Shown in pieces: positions 35,240 to 47,518 of a DNA stretch of 64,000 nucleotides. The notes under the pieces are model-generated. The model was not told the DNA's origin. It searched no databases and saw only the letters and a program-made list of their open reading frames with translations. The first letter of the stretch is position 1; the number at the start of each line of letters is the position of its first letter. Origin of the DNA: Flabesymbios commensalis (Eukaryota; Annelida; Polychaeta; Terebellida; Flabelligeridae); NCBI GenBank assembly GCA_964017125.1, contig OZ024903.1, positions 60,264,670-60,328,669 of the forward strand, written 5' to 3'. Both the position numbers and the translations under genes were made by a program.

Positions 35240-36960
35240 TTGGTAACATTTTGTCACTGTGATATAGTAACAATGAAGCCATATCTCTGATTTACATGTA
35301 TTATTATTTACTCACATTTGAATACTTATTTCGAAATGACCAATAGAGCATACCCTATTTCACTTGTAGTCTATTGATTGCCATAATCTTTCCTCTCCTT
35401 AAAATATCGTAAGAGAAGGTAAATTTGTTTGACAATATATTTGTATTTGTTTTTTATGTTTCAAGCCAATCACAGTTGACTAAATATTATGAAACAATTT
35501 TTGAAGGGTTTATTATTCCAAAGCTATGTCGAAAAGAACTAAAAAGCTTTTTAATTTCATCTTCTCTCGCACGCTCAAAAACATCCATTTTGGATTTGAT
35601 ATCAGGCATCTGCACTGACGGGATATTAGGTTCTTTATCTAAAAATTTGAAACAATAGTTTCAATTTTTTCAAACAATATTTCGAGAGATGGTTACTGAT
35701 GTTATTTACCGAGTTCCATAGGCGACAAGAATTGTCTGAATTTTCTGAAATAACACATAAGCTAAATATTTCAATTTAGCTTTTATCATAATTCTATAAC
35801 ACAGGTGACACGGACGCTTAATTGTAACGATCTAAAAAAATGGACCATGCTCGTTCGAGATTGTGGCGAAAGGTAAGTAACTAGTTTGATGTGATACTAT
35901 GAAATATTGGTCTAAAATCGTATAGCTTTCTGATGGGCTATTTTCAATCAAACGTATGCAATAGAATCTCGTCAGTGACAAATCTAGGGGGGGGGGGGTG
36001 CCTATGGCAAAGTTGTTCGGAAAAGGTAAACCGGGCCAAAATGTTCATCAAGACTTTTGATATTTTATACATGACACTTTTATTACAAATGAAATTTTTT
36101 TTGCAATGTGTGAGATCATGCCATCATAATGCGTGTACTATATCGGAAGAGGGGTGAAAATTATAGGCCTAGTAACGGCAGGTGACGATGCATATTTTAA
36201 CCACCTATCAACAGATATTTTTGCCGGAATTCAAGAGGCCGCAAAATGGGCCCAAATTCGAGTTATTACGCAAAAGTAAATACGCGAAATTAATGATTAC
36301 ACACACTATTTGTTTGTAAGCAATCGTGACTGCATTTCACAAGCCCTCGCACTCGCCGCGCTATATAGGCCTAACTATGCTCGTCGGTTCACTTTGCTAA
36401 CAATCACAACTCATTGATTCATTTTTAGTCAAGCGCTTGTTCCATCTTATACAAAAAAAAAACGAGGACATTCCTGATCAGCGGGACCAACATTGGGCGC
36501 CAAGGAAACAACGCTGAATGTATTACATCTCGGTGACCGAAACAGGAATGTGTGGAAATCTGGTAAACTTATAAAAAATAATTAACCAAACAAATCATAT
36601 TGAATAAATTGTATTGTATGTGACCATCATTAAATTTTAAAAAACATTAATAATGTGTATACATACACACTTTTCGTATATTTTAATAAAATATGTGTAA
36701 TTATTCTGCTTTTAGTTAAATACAAAGAAGAATCACAGTACATCAATTTTTAAATTCGGCTAGAATATAAAATGCTTATTTGATTTTTGAAGCTTGAACA
36801 TAAAAGGATACATTGTTTGAAAAAAAAACAATGACTTATGGCCAGTGTATTTCCACGTTGAATCAAGTATGGGAAGAAACGTTTCGAAATATAATTGTAA
36901 CATTATGTATTAGTAAATTATTCGTGGAATGAGGTGTTTCTGGAGGAGCTGAGCTAACAT
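35240..36960. other. Intergenic stretch
   Basis: No exon was recognised. A 77-codon frame at 35425-35658 has no recognisable domain. A G-run of about ten lies near 35989. Confidence 0.45.
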
Positions 36961-36973
36961 CTCCCTGTGGTTA

Positions 36974-39214
36974 TCAGGTTTCTTGGCTGTTGTCATGACT
37001 TGTTGAAGGACCAGACAAAGCTGGATTGCTGGAAGCCATCCCTTCCTGACTTGTCTTCCCTGGTAGAGGTGCAGCGTGCTCATTAATACAATACGCTGGG
37101 GGTGGTGCCTCGGACCTAGTTGAGCCAGCCTGTGAGGAGAACACGTAATTAACGTAGAAAATAAGGTTCAACAAAATGGAGGATAATTAACTTTATAAGA
37201 TATTTCTGATAAAACAATACATTTTCGATGACACAATATGAAGATTTGAATCACGAGAGCATAAATATATAGTAGGTATAATTTTTGGAGTAGGCCCTGT
37301 AAGTAGGCCCTGTAATAGATGAAACATAAAAATTAACATTTAATACAATTGTTATTGCTGTTCTTCGTGTGAATATTCCTATAATTTCTAAAGATTACTG
37401 CATAGGTGAGCAAAGTACAACATATTTCTTTGCATGTTTTGCCAGTCAAGCACTAGATGAATCAATCAGTCAATAAATAACACCTTACATGTTTGTTAGT
37501 TTTCCTTAAATGTAGTGTTTTCCTGTACAGCCTCACAGCACAGAATGCGAGAGCAGCGGTGAAAGTGAATGGCACTGTGACCAGTCCAACCAGAAGCCAA
37601 GTAGTGTGCTTATCATGCTGATCAATGTCTTCTTGTTCCTCAACTGCAAAATAATACAATATTACACCGGGTGACATAATAGGGCCAATCCTGAAAACAG
37701 CGGGTCAATAAAGTTAAACAAAATAACATGACAATGTGATCAATAGCAAGAGTACTTCTTACAATAACGCGTACAACGCTGATTTTTTCTTCTGAAAACC
37801 TTGGAGTCCAAATTTGTTGTTTTTTTCAATTTGAAATCATCATAAATGTCTTAGGTAGCTCTTTCCGATTCATTTGAATACCTATATTATGGGTCTACGG
37901 TCAGTATAAATATGTTTACTCTTAGAGTGCGGAGATCGACTTTAGTCGTCAGAATCTGACGTCTACAGACGCCAGATTTTGTCGACTAAAGTCGATCCGC
38001 GCGCTGTAAGGGTTAACCTATACAACCAGGGAGACCGAACGGTTTCAACTACAACTTAAAATCATCATAAATGACTTATATTAGTTAGTTTGTTTTGCTT
38101 TGTTATGAGTCTACGGCCATTATAAAAATTTAAATTCTTTCAGTGCGGGGATCGACTTCAGACATCAAAATCTGACGTATTTAGACGTCGAATTCTAAAG
38201 TCGGTTCCCTAGCTGAAAAGGCTCATTTTTACTCATATCGATCGATTAATTTATTTTATATACTTTATCGATGGGGAATCCTGTTATATTATATTTTTGC
38301 TCGGGTAATCCTGTCATAAGTTCGAGGATATCATATTGACAAGATGACCCTATCAATAACGAGTGAAAATATCTGTATTGTTAATATCCTCGGGTCATAT
38401 ATTAATGTGATAAAAAGTACAAATAAGCGATCTGACTTTCACTTACATTCACATCGAATTGTCAACTCTAATTCCTGCCACCTTTGCAAATAATGTATTT
38501 TCCATGGGCCTTTGATGTCCTGAGGTACCTCTGCGCTGTCCGTACTGATTGCTCTCAGTCCATAGAAGTGTTTCCTGTCAGATGCTATGTGCCATTCTCC
38601 TCCGTCCTCCTGATCTACATAGTACATGTAGTAAGAGAGGCGCTGGGCATTGCGAACATAAACAGGACGTCCATCTTCTCTGTGGTTCATCATCTCATAT
38701 ACCCCAGTCATCTCCACATCTCTACATTTACCAGATACTGAAATCTTTCTGCATTCTGCAGTAAAAAAGCACACCAGACATTAGCATAATATTGCAACAA
38801 AGAGGTGGTACTGCAAAGTGGCCATGAAAGCATGAGAGGGCTGTGGCGCAATGGTAGAGTGAGGTTCTTTTCCCTGTTTACCAGAGCATGCGACCGGGGT
38901 TCAATCCACGCTTTGCTGATTTTCAGAGATATTTCATTTGTCTTAACAATTTTGACTTGTGGCCTAAGAGATATTCAAACCGGGTGGTCCCTCACTTCAT
39001 TATTCACAATAGCAAAAATAGTTTTATAAATAGTTTCATTCTTTTGGCAAACAAGACCTGTACAATTCTTATCTTGTATGGAGTATTACTAAAATAAAAA
39101 TATAACATAAGGCATAAGTAAATAAAAAAAATCATTATTAAATATTTACTCACCTTCTGTAGAAGCCACAGCTGCATATAAGATCAAAGTCAAGATGGTG
39201 CATAACACTGCCAT
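36974..39214 (-). CDS. Single-pass type I membrane protein with unnamed ectodomain and PPPAY tail (four exons, complete)
   Basis: Exons on the minus strand are 39214-39154, 38755-38447, 37643-37489 and 37129-36974. The joins are phase 1, 1 and 0, each with GT-AG sites (donors GTGAGTAAA, GTAAGTGAA, GTAAGGTG). The 226 residues are a signal peptide (MAVLCTILTLILYAAVAST), an ectodomain of about 105 residues, an acidic stalk (EEQEDIDQ), one membrane helix (TWLLVGLVTVPFTFTAALAF), a basic stop-transfer segment (RLYRKTLHLRK) and a Ser/Pro-rich tail with PPPAY, a WW-domain ligand type. The ectodomain pattern, GVYEMMN-x5-RPVYVRN-x5-YYMYY-x6-GEWHI-x20-EVPQDI-x2-PW, looks like a small adhesion or ligand-binding fold common in marine invertebrate membrane proteins, but no named family is recognised. 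It is probably a surface protein; its function is unknown. Confidence 0.85.
37925..38222. repeat. Two related hairpin repeats in intron 2
   Basis: The first (about 37925-38012) pairs ATCGACTTTAGTCG with CGACTAAAGTCGAT and AATCTG with CAGATT around a GTCTACAGAC centre. The second (about 38142-38222) is a diverged copy (GGGGATCGACTTCAG ... CTAAAGTCGGTTCCC). The two lie about 215 bp apart in the same orientation. They are non-coding, MITE-like. Confidence 0.65.
38838..38940 (+). mobile_element. tRNA-derived SINE head fragment
   Basis: GGGCTGTGGCGCAATGGTAGA is A-box-like and GGGGTTCAATCCACGC (near 38896) is B-box-like; TTTTCAGAGATATTTCAT follows. The head and the following TTTTCAGAGA sequence resemble the SINE at 29219. 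It lies in intron 1 of the membrane-protein gene, on the opposite strand. It cannot fold as a normal tRNA, so it is not called a tRNA gene. Confidence 0.55.
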
Positions 39215-39224
39215 ATCTACTACG

Positions 39225-41890
39225 TTCGTTTTTCACCACGGAGATCTGGACAACCGTTCCAATGTAACGAAGACAATCGAAGTCTATTGGAAACCCCGCG
39301 TTTTGGTCTGCTAAATTATATTGCATTAAACTGTGTCAACTAAATGCTTCAAGCTGTACCGGAGTGGTATATAAGTACAGCCTTGGCGAGCAGTGAAGGA
39401 GGGAGGCTTTAACTCCCAGGGGGGGTAATTTCTAAAACCAACTGCACGAAAAAAAATCGTAAGTCAGTTAATTATAATATGTAAATAATGGAATGGTTTA
39501 CACAAGTATGTACATAAGTTGAAATATGAGTGACGGTAACCAGGCGACGTTGTGTATTTTATTTGGAGACGAATGTCAACCTGTAATGTGGTATTTTAAA
39601 AATATCAAACAATGCCTGAAGTGGTATTGAACTACTTTGAAAACACCGGTGTGATCAGTTTGGTATTCACACCTTGGTTTCTCTCGGCAAGCACGATACA
39701 TTGAACCAATGTTTTGAATTGTACAATTTTATTTTACACCCATGTGGTGCGTTTAAAAATGCATTGTTTCAAAGTTTCGTGTTTGCAAACATTCCATTAT
39801 TATATAAAATAATAATTTCAATTTTAAAGTTCAAAATACCGAGAATAACACTGAACACGCTTCTGAATCAATCAATCGCGGAATGTACAAGATCACTGGC
39901 TTCAACAGCTCACATCTTGGATGGGATAGAAAAACAACATTTTCCATTGTTTCACATAATTTATTGGTATTGAACGCATCCCATCGTGGCAATGTAGGGC
40001 GAATGTCCCTGAGATATTGGTCCACATTGGGCCAAGGGTAGGTAAAAATATTCCACAAAATACTGCTTCAGTGGTCTTTATAATCTGATATTTCATGTGT
40101 TGGGTTTTAATTCACATTGTACTGATTGAACCACGGAACCCTAATGCAGCACAAACATTTCTTGGCCTTGTAAGTGAATTTTACAATCACGTTTTCCATA
40201 TTATGCTGGTTTAATGGTTCTACGAGTCCAAACTATAGTCACCTTGTGATGTTTATTATGTACCATCCACGTTTTGCATACATATCAGTACCAACTACTT
40301 GACTATGAGACGTAAGCCCAATATGAACAGATGAAGACAACGTCTGTTAATCGACTTCTGTTTGGTGCCCCCCCCCCCCCCCCCCCCTAATACACATGCA
40401 TTAGTATGTTATTCATATGCAGGTCCAGAAAGCCACTATAGACGACAAACACGAGACGTTGAACCAATGCTGGGTTGATGTTTGGCCAGCGTCGTAGACG
40501 ATGGTCCAACATCAACCCAGCATTGGTTCAACGTTTCGTGTTTGCTGGGTAGACGACCCACACCATAAAATATCATCATCTCTCATTATTTATTGGAATA
40601 GATAATAGTTTAACTGTAATCAGGTAATGTGTGATTTTGTTTAGGCATAGGCCTAGGCCTATGCATTTACCCGTCGATCTAGCTGTAATCTATAATAATA
40701 TACCAACATTTAAATCACAACTAAATTACGGCTCATCACTTCATTTGACATGCTGATCCACTCTTTTGTTGGTCGGGGGTCGATATTGTAAATCTATGAA
40801 GGTTAATTATTTTTAAAGAAGTTGATCAGAAAAATATCATAGTTATGAGTATATAAATTACGTATACGCTTTTCCTGATGTTTCCCAATATCGGTAAAAT
40901 TGATGTGATGCGATAAATGCAAATGTCTTCCTTCGAATCTTTTTTTTATGGATTGGGGTAACTCTTGCTATTTTCAAAGTGTCTGGGAAACACCCCGTTT
41001 AATGCTTGAATTGAAATCTGTACTGCTGAATCCGTTATGTAAAGATATGTTTATTTGATGAATTATGCACTTTGTCATTATGACTTTATTTGTTAACTTT
41101 TATTAATTAAAGGAATTTCAAATTGATTATTTTAGTTTATTTGGCATTTGTTGTGACAGAACAGTTGAATATGTGTCTCCTATATTTACAAAATTATAAT
41201 TAATTATAGAATATTTTCTTTAAAATTGTAAATTAGATATTTTGCAAATTCACGTGGGTCATTCTTACATTTTTCTGCTGTTTCTTTATCAAATGTAATT
41301 TGACTATTTCGTATCATTTACATTTATTTCGAAGTGTTTTTTTAAGTATTATTATTTCTTATTTTTCAAAATCACTCCTGTGCATAATACTAATTATTGC
41401 AGTTGTACTACAATTGGGTTGTTTTTGTTAAATTCGCTTTGTTATCATTGGACATTATTGTCTATTTGTGTGATTGAACGATTTAGTCCAGAGATTTACA
41501 GCACCATTGACATCATTTTCTAGAGTTCTCTTAATGTGTTTGGAAAGTCAACAAGCATTGCTTGCATGTACAATATCGCTACGAAATAGTTCATGAGTTG
41601 CTGAAGATGCAAAGTGTTTAGCTTGTATTTTAATACGGTTATCTATTTTCTTCTGGAATGGCGTTATTATTTCGGGATTCATTGGGCTATAAAAATAAGG
41701 TATGTAGGTTCCGTGCGCAATTCGTTGAAGTCTCTAAATTGAAAAAAATGCGTGCGCAATTCGCTGAAGTTTCTAAATTGAAAAAAATAACAGGGATGTC
41801 TATTTTCAAACGAGTTCTAATGACACGACGGGGCCAAAATTCTGCTTACAGTTTTGATAATTATATGATTCCGTTACACTTGCATCAATT
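39225..41890. other. Intergenic stretch
   Basis: A TATATAAG sequence at about 39368-39375 is in plus orientation, about 150 bases upstream of the minus-strand start codon at 39214, and no plus-strand gene follows. A C-run of about 18 lies near 40369. A 39-bp tandem duplication (GTGCGCAATTCGYTGAAG start) lies at about 41717-41792. One hairpin element is listed separately. No gene is seen. Confidence 0.45.
40441..40550. mobile_element. Hairpin MITE, CCCAGCAAACACG family (type copy)
   Basis: Two arms of about 50 bp are nearly perfect inverted copies: ACAAACACGAGACGTTGAAC at the left is matched in reverse by GTTCAACGTTTCGTGTTTGC at the right. Both continue into AATGCTGGGTTGATGTT and a central GTCGTAGACG. 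The right end is TTTGCTGGGT. It has no coding capacity. Related copies are scattered through the window. Confidence 0.75.
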
Positions 41891-41897
41891 ACACAAT

Positions 41898-41903
41898 TTT
41901 ATT
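41898..41903 (-). promoter_or_regulatory. Polyadenylation signal AATAAA
   Basis: On the minus strand AATAAA lies 88 bases past the stop codon of the cytosolic sulfotransferase. Confidence 0.55.
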
Positions 41904-41990
41904 CATTAGTAATTGTATATACATTAAACTGAGCAAAACTAAATCATACATATGAGATTAGCACAGTGTATTGGTCATCGATATCGGATG

Positions 41991-43314
41991 TTAACAGTAT
42001 GAGCTGAAGCTGTGCTGTTGCTCTTTTAATCTCCGATCCATGTGTTGAATTTGCTTATCATTGAAGTGTTCTTTCCAGTCTCCTGACACGCCTTTCCTCA
42101 AAAATTGGCCTTTTTCAAAGTCAAACATTCCCATTTCGGCTAATCTTACTCCGTTGACATTATAATTGCTTCTCATTTTCTGAAAAGAAGAGTTGTCGGC
42201 AACATAATCAATTTGCTCCTTAGTCACTTTAATATTACAAAACATGGCCACTTTGCCAATGATCTCCTTGAGATTATTTTTCATCTCTTCGTATGTTATA
42301 TATAGTATATTGTCATGGTGTATCTGCTTACACCAGCCATTTACATGTTCTATTACATCACCGTAAAGTAGTTCATTCTGTACGAAAAGCTCGTAGAAAT
42401 CATTCCAAGTTCCTTTGTAGGGACCCATACTGTTGGTTATTTTGTAGAAATAATAATACGATACGAGAATATCTCTTGGATCCCGACGAATATGTATCAT
42501 TTTCACTTTTTGATTGATAACGTGGTCCTTTAACAAATCAAAGGTTAAATGAGAGCACAAGAGTTGAGGCGTACTCGAGAACCTACTCATTGGATCTATA
42601 GATTCAAACTCTAATCCAGGAATACATTCATAAAAACCCTGTCCTCCAAATGGTAAATCATCAAGATTGTGCAGTAAACATACAATGTACCTCATCCAAG
42701 TGTTTCCTATAAATACAAAAAATAAAATCAGGCGTCATTTAATAATAATTAATAAACTGCATTTATCACTGACACTGATGATAACAAATGTAATATTTAT
42801 AATACTGGATAATTATACCTATATTGAACCTATATACCTATATTATACCTATATTATTTGTTGGTGATTATTACATCAGTATGCTATCATGCGGATGGTT
42901 ACGAATTTATACGAGCAAAATATCAAATATATCTATATCTAAACAATGGATAATTTGATTTTTTATGAAGAAAAACATTCTGATGGCGATTAAAAAACAA
43001 TTTAATTCTGATTATTTCATATACCACACACCCAGCAAACATGATGCGCTGACCTAATGTTGTTTTAAAGTTGGATAATGTCTATGTATTACACTGATCC
43101 AGCATTAAAAAACAACGTTGGATTAGGGTATCATGTTAGCTTGGCATCTGGGATAAATGTCAGTTTTCCTACCTGATTTGGGGTAGCCGACCACCATGAC
43201 ATCCTCATGAGTAAACTGGCAGCTGAGACCTTCATCCAGACTCTTTGGTGTAAGTGGTGCTCCCAGGAGTAATCCACCTCGGAAGAACTTACCTGGATGC
43301 TCGTATTTGTTCAT
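41991..43314 (-). CDS. Cytosolic sulfotransferase (SULT family), two exons, complete
   Basis: Exon 1 is 43314-43173 (donor GTAGGAAAA) and exon 2 is 42706-41991 (acceptor TTTATAG), joined in phase 1 to give 285 residues, the usual SULT length. The join completes the 5'-PAPS-binding loop GYPKSGNTWMR. Other family marks are SHLTFDLL with the catalytic His, the 3'-phosphate motif IRRDPRDILVSYYYFY, WCKQIHHDNILYITYEEMK, and the C-terminal FLRKGVSGDWKEHF signature; the dimerisation segment after it (FNDKQIQHMD) is diverged. SULTs move sulfate from PAPS to hydroxyl or amine groups of small molecules in the cytosol. Typical family genes have more introns, so two exons is compact. The substrate cannot be inferred. 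Confidence 0.93.
43031..43152. mobile_element. Hairpin MITE of the CCCAGCAAACA family inside the sulfotransferase intron
   Basis: The left end is CCCAGCAAACATGATGCG and the right end CATGTTAGCTTGGCATCTGGG. Inner blocks ACCTAATGTTGTTTT and AAAACAACGTTGGATTAGG are inverted copies. It ends about 20 bases from the exon 1 donor at 43172. Confidence 0.65.
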
Positions 43315-43319
43315 GCTTT

Positions 43320-45600
43320 CCTCTTTAAAAATAGCAGGAAATTATTTGTCAAAGATAATCACAAAAATTTAATTTGGCCAGTTGCCATTAGAACTCCACC
43401 AAAATCGTATATTATTCACAGCAATTCAAAGTATAACGCCAACATGGGTAAATATGTGTATTGCTCAGAATATATCTACTGACCAATACAGATATTTACA
43501 AACATGAACGCATACATCTGACCTCCAGTTGACCTGTTGACCTCTTGGTACTCTGTATTTAACAGTCACGTATAAAATACACACCTACATTCAAACTAGT
43601 ATTCAGATAATATATTAGTTAACACACCCCTATACTGCATTATACTCTCACAAAGCCAAAATTTACACAATAAATATGACAGTTTAAACATATAATATAA
43701 ACAATAATAACAATGTCCAAAAAAACGAATAACAAACCACTGCAGCCCAAGCAATTGTTATTAATCTTACCACCAATAACGCTCTGCGACACGCGTTAGG
43801 AACAAAAGCACCGTCGTCTGCTATTCGACTGCTAATCGACTCTTTGTGCACCAGTATGAATATGAGAAAATTAATATATCAAAATACCTCACATCTAGGC
43901 TATTACATTCATCTTTTTCAATCATGCGTTCACAAGCATTATACAACACATTTTAAACTACATTCCCTACATTCCATATGCTACTTATATTAGATCCTTT
44001 GAATTGTAGACACTTAGCTTCATTAATTGTAGAAGATAATTTACTCTTTGATAGAGGTAGGCCATACCTTCACACATCCAGCCCTTATATCTCCTTTAAG
44101 GATAATATATTTTCTTAGTTTAAGTTTATTTGAAATATCCTGTTGCCATTCTCGCTCCATCAATATAATGTTATTTAGTTTTATTGGAAATGTCACATTT
44201 GACAACGATTGCAAATATATTTTTCGGTAAACGTAAGTCCTTAGTAATTGTATTTACATCATAATATCAGTTGTGCTTATCTGTAAATGAAATGTGTGAC
44301 AACTGAAATGTTTGTGCCAATCTACTAAATCTAGCAATTCATAAATGTAATAGCCTTTATATAATGACGATACGTGTTTTTTTAGTAGATCAACCTGCCT
44401 CCCGAGGAAGATGAACAATTTTATTATACCACCCTTATGAAACGTAATTCTAACCGCAGATCAAATAAAAAACAAGGCAATTTAAACGGTAAATTTTTGA
44501 TTGCACAGTAAAAGTACACACGCACATAAAATAAAAAAAATAAGCTGACAAAAGCTGAAAGGCCCACAATAATATTTGCTACTAATGACTTTTAATACAG
44601 GTGATCAACGTAAATGTGAGTTATTAAAGAGGCATTCAACTGCGAAAGGGCATGCGTGGGACGGTCACGTGTAGGCCTACTGTGGCCTAGAGATTACTGG
44701 TTGACGGCATTAATATCAGCAATTAAACTGATTACAAGATACTACTCAAACGATACATTGACCCAAAGCTGACCCAATGCTTTAATGTTAGACCAACGTC
44801 TGCGACGCTGGCCCAACATTAAACAAACATTGGCGGAGTGTATAATGTTTGAGGGGAAGCTGTCCTGTCAGTACATTCTCGGGGGTCAGTCTGATTCGCG
44901 ATCCCCACAGTAATAAAGTCAGTTAGCTGCAAACCCAATAGACAGGTTATACAGCCAGAGCTAAGAGCTTTGAGCTTTGGTGGAATTATTAGCTCATAAA
45001 TGTCTCTCAAGTATATATGGATTTGCTATGATTTGGGAACTTGTCCTTAATGCGGCGCTGGGTATGAAACCCATATTTTAGTATTATTATGATATAGGGC
45101 CTAGGCCTACCCAAAGACACTATTGCATTCTGAAGGACCAATGTCCTGCAAGTTTTAACAGTTGACTAGTCCTTTAAATTGTCTATTTTGTCATTTCGCT
45201 GACTTAATACAATAATAACCACTTCCATATTGCTACATGTCATACTGTTGCAAGTAAGACCATCTAAACCAGAAACATTGTTGAATTATTTCAAACACCA
45301 CAGATAAAACTTGCTCTGTCAGCAGTCAAATATAGGGTGATAGGAAGTTTCAAGTATGCATAATGATTAGACTGGTGGAAATCGGCGCAAAATATTGACC
45401 CAGAGTAGGAAGTCTGCCCATTCAGTTTTTTCACCATTTTTAACCATTTTCGGGTATGGGGAATCGAATGCGAAGTCGTGTCAAGCCGGATTTTTCCTCT
45501 AAAACGTTCTATTTCGCGATTTAAATTATGACGTCTAAATCATATAATTAATAGATTAAATCTCGTCATATCACTATTAGTCTGGCAGAACTAGCACTGG
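43320..45600. other. Intergenic stretch
   Basis: Apart from one hairpin-family copy at about 44752-44835 (GACCCAATGCTTTAATGTT, then CAACATTAAACAAACATTGG), no gene or element was recognised. Confidence 0.45.
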
Positions 45601-45699
45601 ACCTCATTTTGAGGTGTAACGTTTTTGTATTGCTGATTATTGATGGTGAGGATATATGTATTCAGAATTTGCCGGGAGACATCTTGTCATTCTTAACCA

Positions 45700-46070
45700 C
45701 TTTGCACTATGGGGTAAATTCAAGGTCAAAGTTCAACTTCAAGGTTAAATATGATTTTTCAACAAATAAAGGTAGAAACAACTGTAATACCTCATTTTTG
45801 CGTAATTTTGACTGCAAAATTCATTTCTGGTACCAATTTTGTGATTTGGAGTCATCATTAAAGACAGAAGGTCAATTTCAAGGTCAAAAGGTCAATTTTA
45901 AGGTCAAGTAAGCAAAAATATGATTTGCACCAAATAAAGCTAGAAACAAGTGTAATACCTCATTTTCGCGTGATTTTGACTGCAAAATCCATTTTTGGAA
46001 ATTTTTTGGTGATTTGACGTCAACCTCAAGGTCAGAAGTTCAATTTCAGGGTCAAATATATTTTAGCATA
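45700..46070 (+). repeat. AAGGTCA-rich repeat related to the FB1 arms
   Basis: It repeats a sentence of ATTTCAAGGTCAAATATGAT, CAACAAATAAAG-TAGAAACAA, GTAATACCTCATTTT and GATTTTGACTGCAAAA-TCATTT, twice fully and once in part. The same sentence forms the arms of the foldback element at 1.9-4.1 kb. No inverted partner was seen nearby, so it may be a single arm. Confidence 0.7.
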
Positions 46071-46079
46071 TGTGACCCT

Positions 46080-47180
46080 CCATGCGTTACAAGTATTCAA
46101 GGTGTCATTTGAAATTTAGATTTAATGATAACATAATTAAATTCAAAATATTAGAATCTAATAGTGCACAAAGTCATAAAGATTAAGAACAAAAAAGTTA
46201 TTGAAATAGGAAATACTGCAGATTATACATACATGGACAAGGCCACCAGGGGTCATCGAAGTATGGTACCCTTGACCCCTAGGGTGGTATGAGAGCGTGG
46301 CATATACACACTGTCAGTGGAAAGGAGTTTTGTTCAAAAATATCCCTTTTAAATAGATTATTGGACCAGCACTTCCAATAAATCGATCGAGCCCAACCCA
46401 AGTACATATGGTGACATGGGTTGGTGTTGGGTTTCATAGGGGAGTTATCCAAAGGTCATGGGGCGGTCATCTCAAGGTCACAACAAGATAAAAGCTGCGC
46501 AAAACGGTTGAAAATAGCTTTTTTTGTTGTTTTTGCTAACATTATGTTCACTTGAAATGTACACAATGTCTTAAAACATACCTAGATCCCAACACGGACC
46601 TACACAAAAACACCCCTGAGAGGTTGCAGAGATAACATTTAGGGTTGGAGGGTTTTTTACTCGCCCCCCCCCCCTTCAAATCACCCTTGTGTCAATACTG
46701 TCTCACATGGCACAATGTACAAAATAACACACTGATGTTATATTTTGACCAATAACCAATACATTTATTACATCTGGTAAGGCTCAACCCAAGTATACAT
46801 GGTGAAATAGGTTGGGGTTGTATTTCACAGGGTTCTTACCCCAAGGTCATGACAAGGTCATCTCAAGGTTACAGCAAGGTCAAATCAGTTCAAAATTGGT
46901 GAAAATAGATTATTGAACCAAAACTTCCAATAGGTCGAAACACAACTCAAGTAGGCCTACGCAAGGTGAGTTGGGTTGGTGTTGAGGTTTATAAAAGAGT
47001 TATCATAAGGTCATTGTAAGGCCATCTCAAGGTCACAAGAAGGTCAAATTAGCTCAAAATGGTTGAAAAGAGCTTATTTTTGCTGTTTCTCCTAACATTA
47101 TGCTCACTTGAAATGTATAAGATGGCTTGAAACATACCTATAATAGTAGATCCCAACACGGACTTATACCAAAACACCCC
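46080..47180 (+). repeat. Three direct units with AAGGTCA clusters
   Basis: Units near 46360-46600, 46740-46920 and 46920-47170 share AACCCAAGTA, GGGTTGGTGTTGGGTTT, GAGTTAT-CAAGGTCAT, ATCTCAAGGTCACAACAAGG and TGGTTGAAAATAGCTT. The first and third also share GAAATGTA and CCCAACACGGAC. There is no coding capacity. Confidence 0.65.
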
Positions 47181-47518
47181 CGCGAGGTTATAATGGGTAA
47201 GTCACCATTTCTATACAGATTATAGCATAATTTTCTAAATAATAAAAATAAATTAGCATCAGTGTCATAATACGTAGAAACATAGGTGGTCAGAATAATT
47301 TATAAACAATAATAAGCCTAGCTATCTTCACCAATAGTGGCTCAACATTGGCCCAACATTACCCATATGAATTGTAGATATCGTAGGCGGCCTAAAAGCT
47401 GCTGAAGATCAAACTATAGGCATTTTGTAGGCATTATCATATTTTCTGCTGGCATATTAGGCTTCATAGGCGTGCTGTATTACGGCCGCCGATAATCAAA
47501 ATATCCATATATAAAATA

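Noticed and set aside
35425-35658. 77-codon plus-strand frame after the WSC-type sulfotransferase
   Set aside because: It is after that gene's polyadenylation signal, has no recognised domain, and codon use looks like the AT-rich background.
38838-38912. Second possible tRNA gene
   Set aside because: A-box-like and B-box-like words are present, but spacing and stems do not fit, and the following sequence is SINE-like.
39368-39375. TATATAAG as the promoter of the membrane-protein gene
   Set aside because: It is in the wrong orientation and no plus-strand gene follows, so it is only mentioned as an unassigned TATA-like word.
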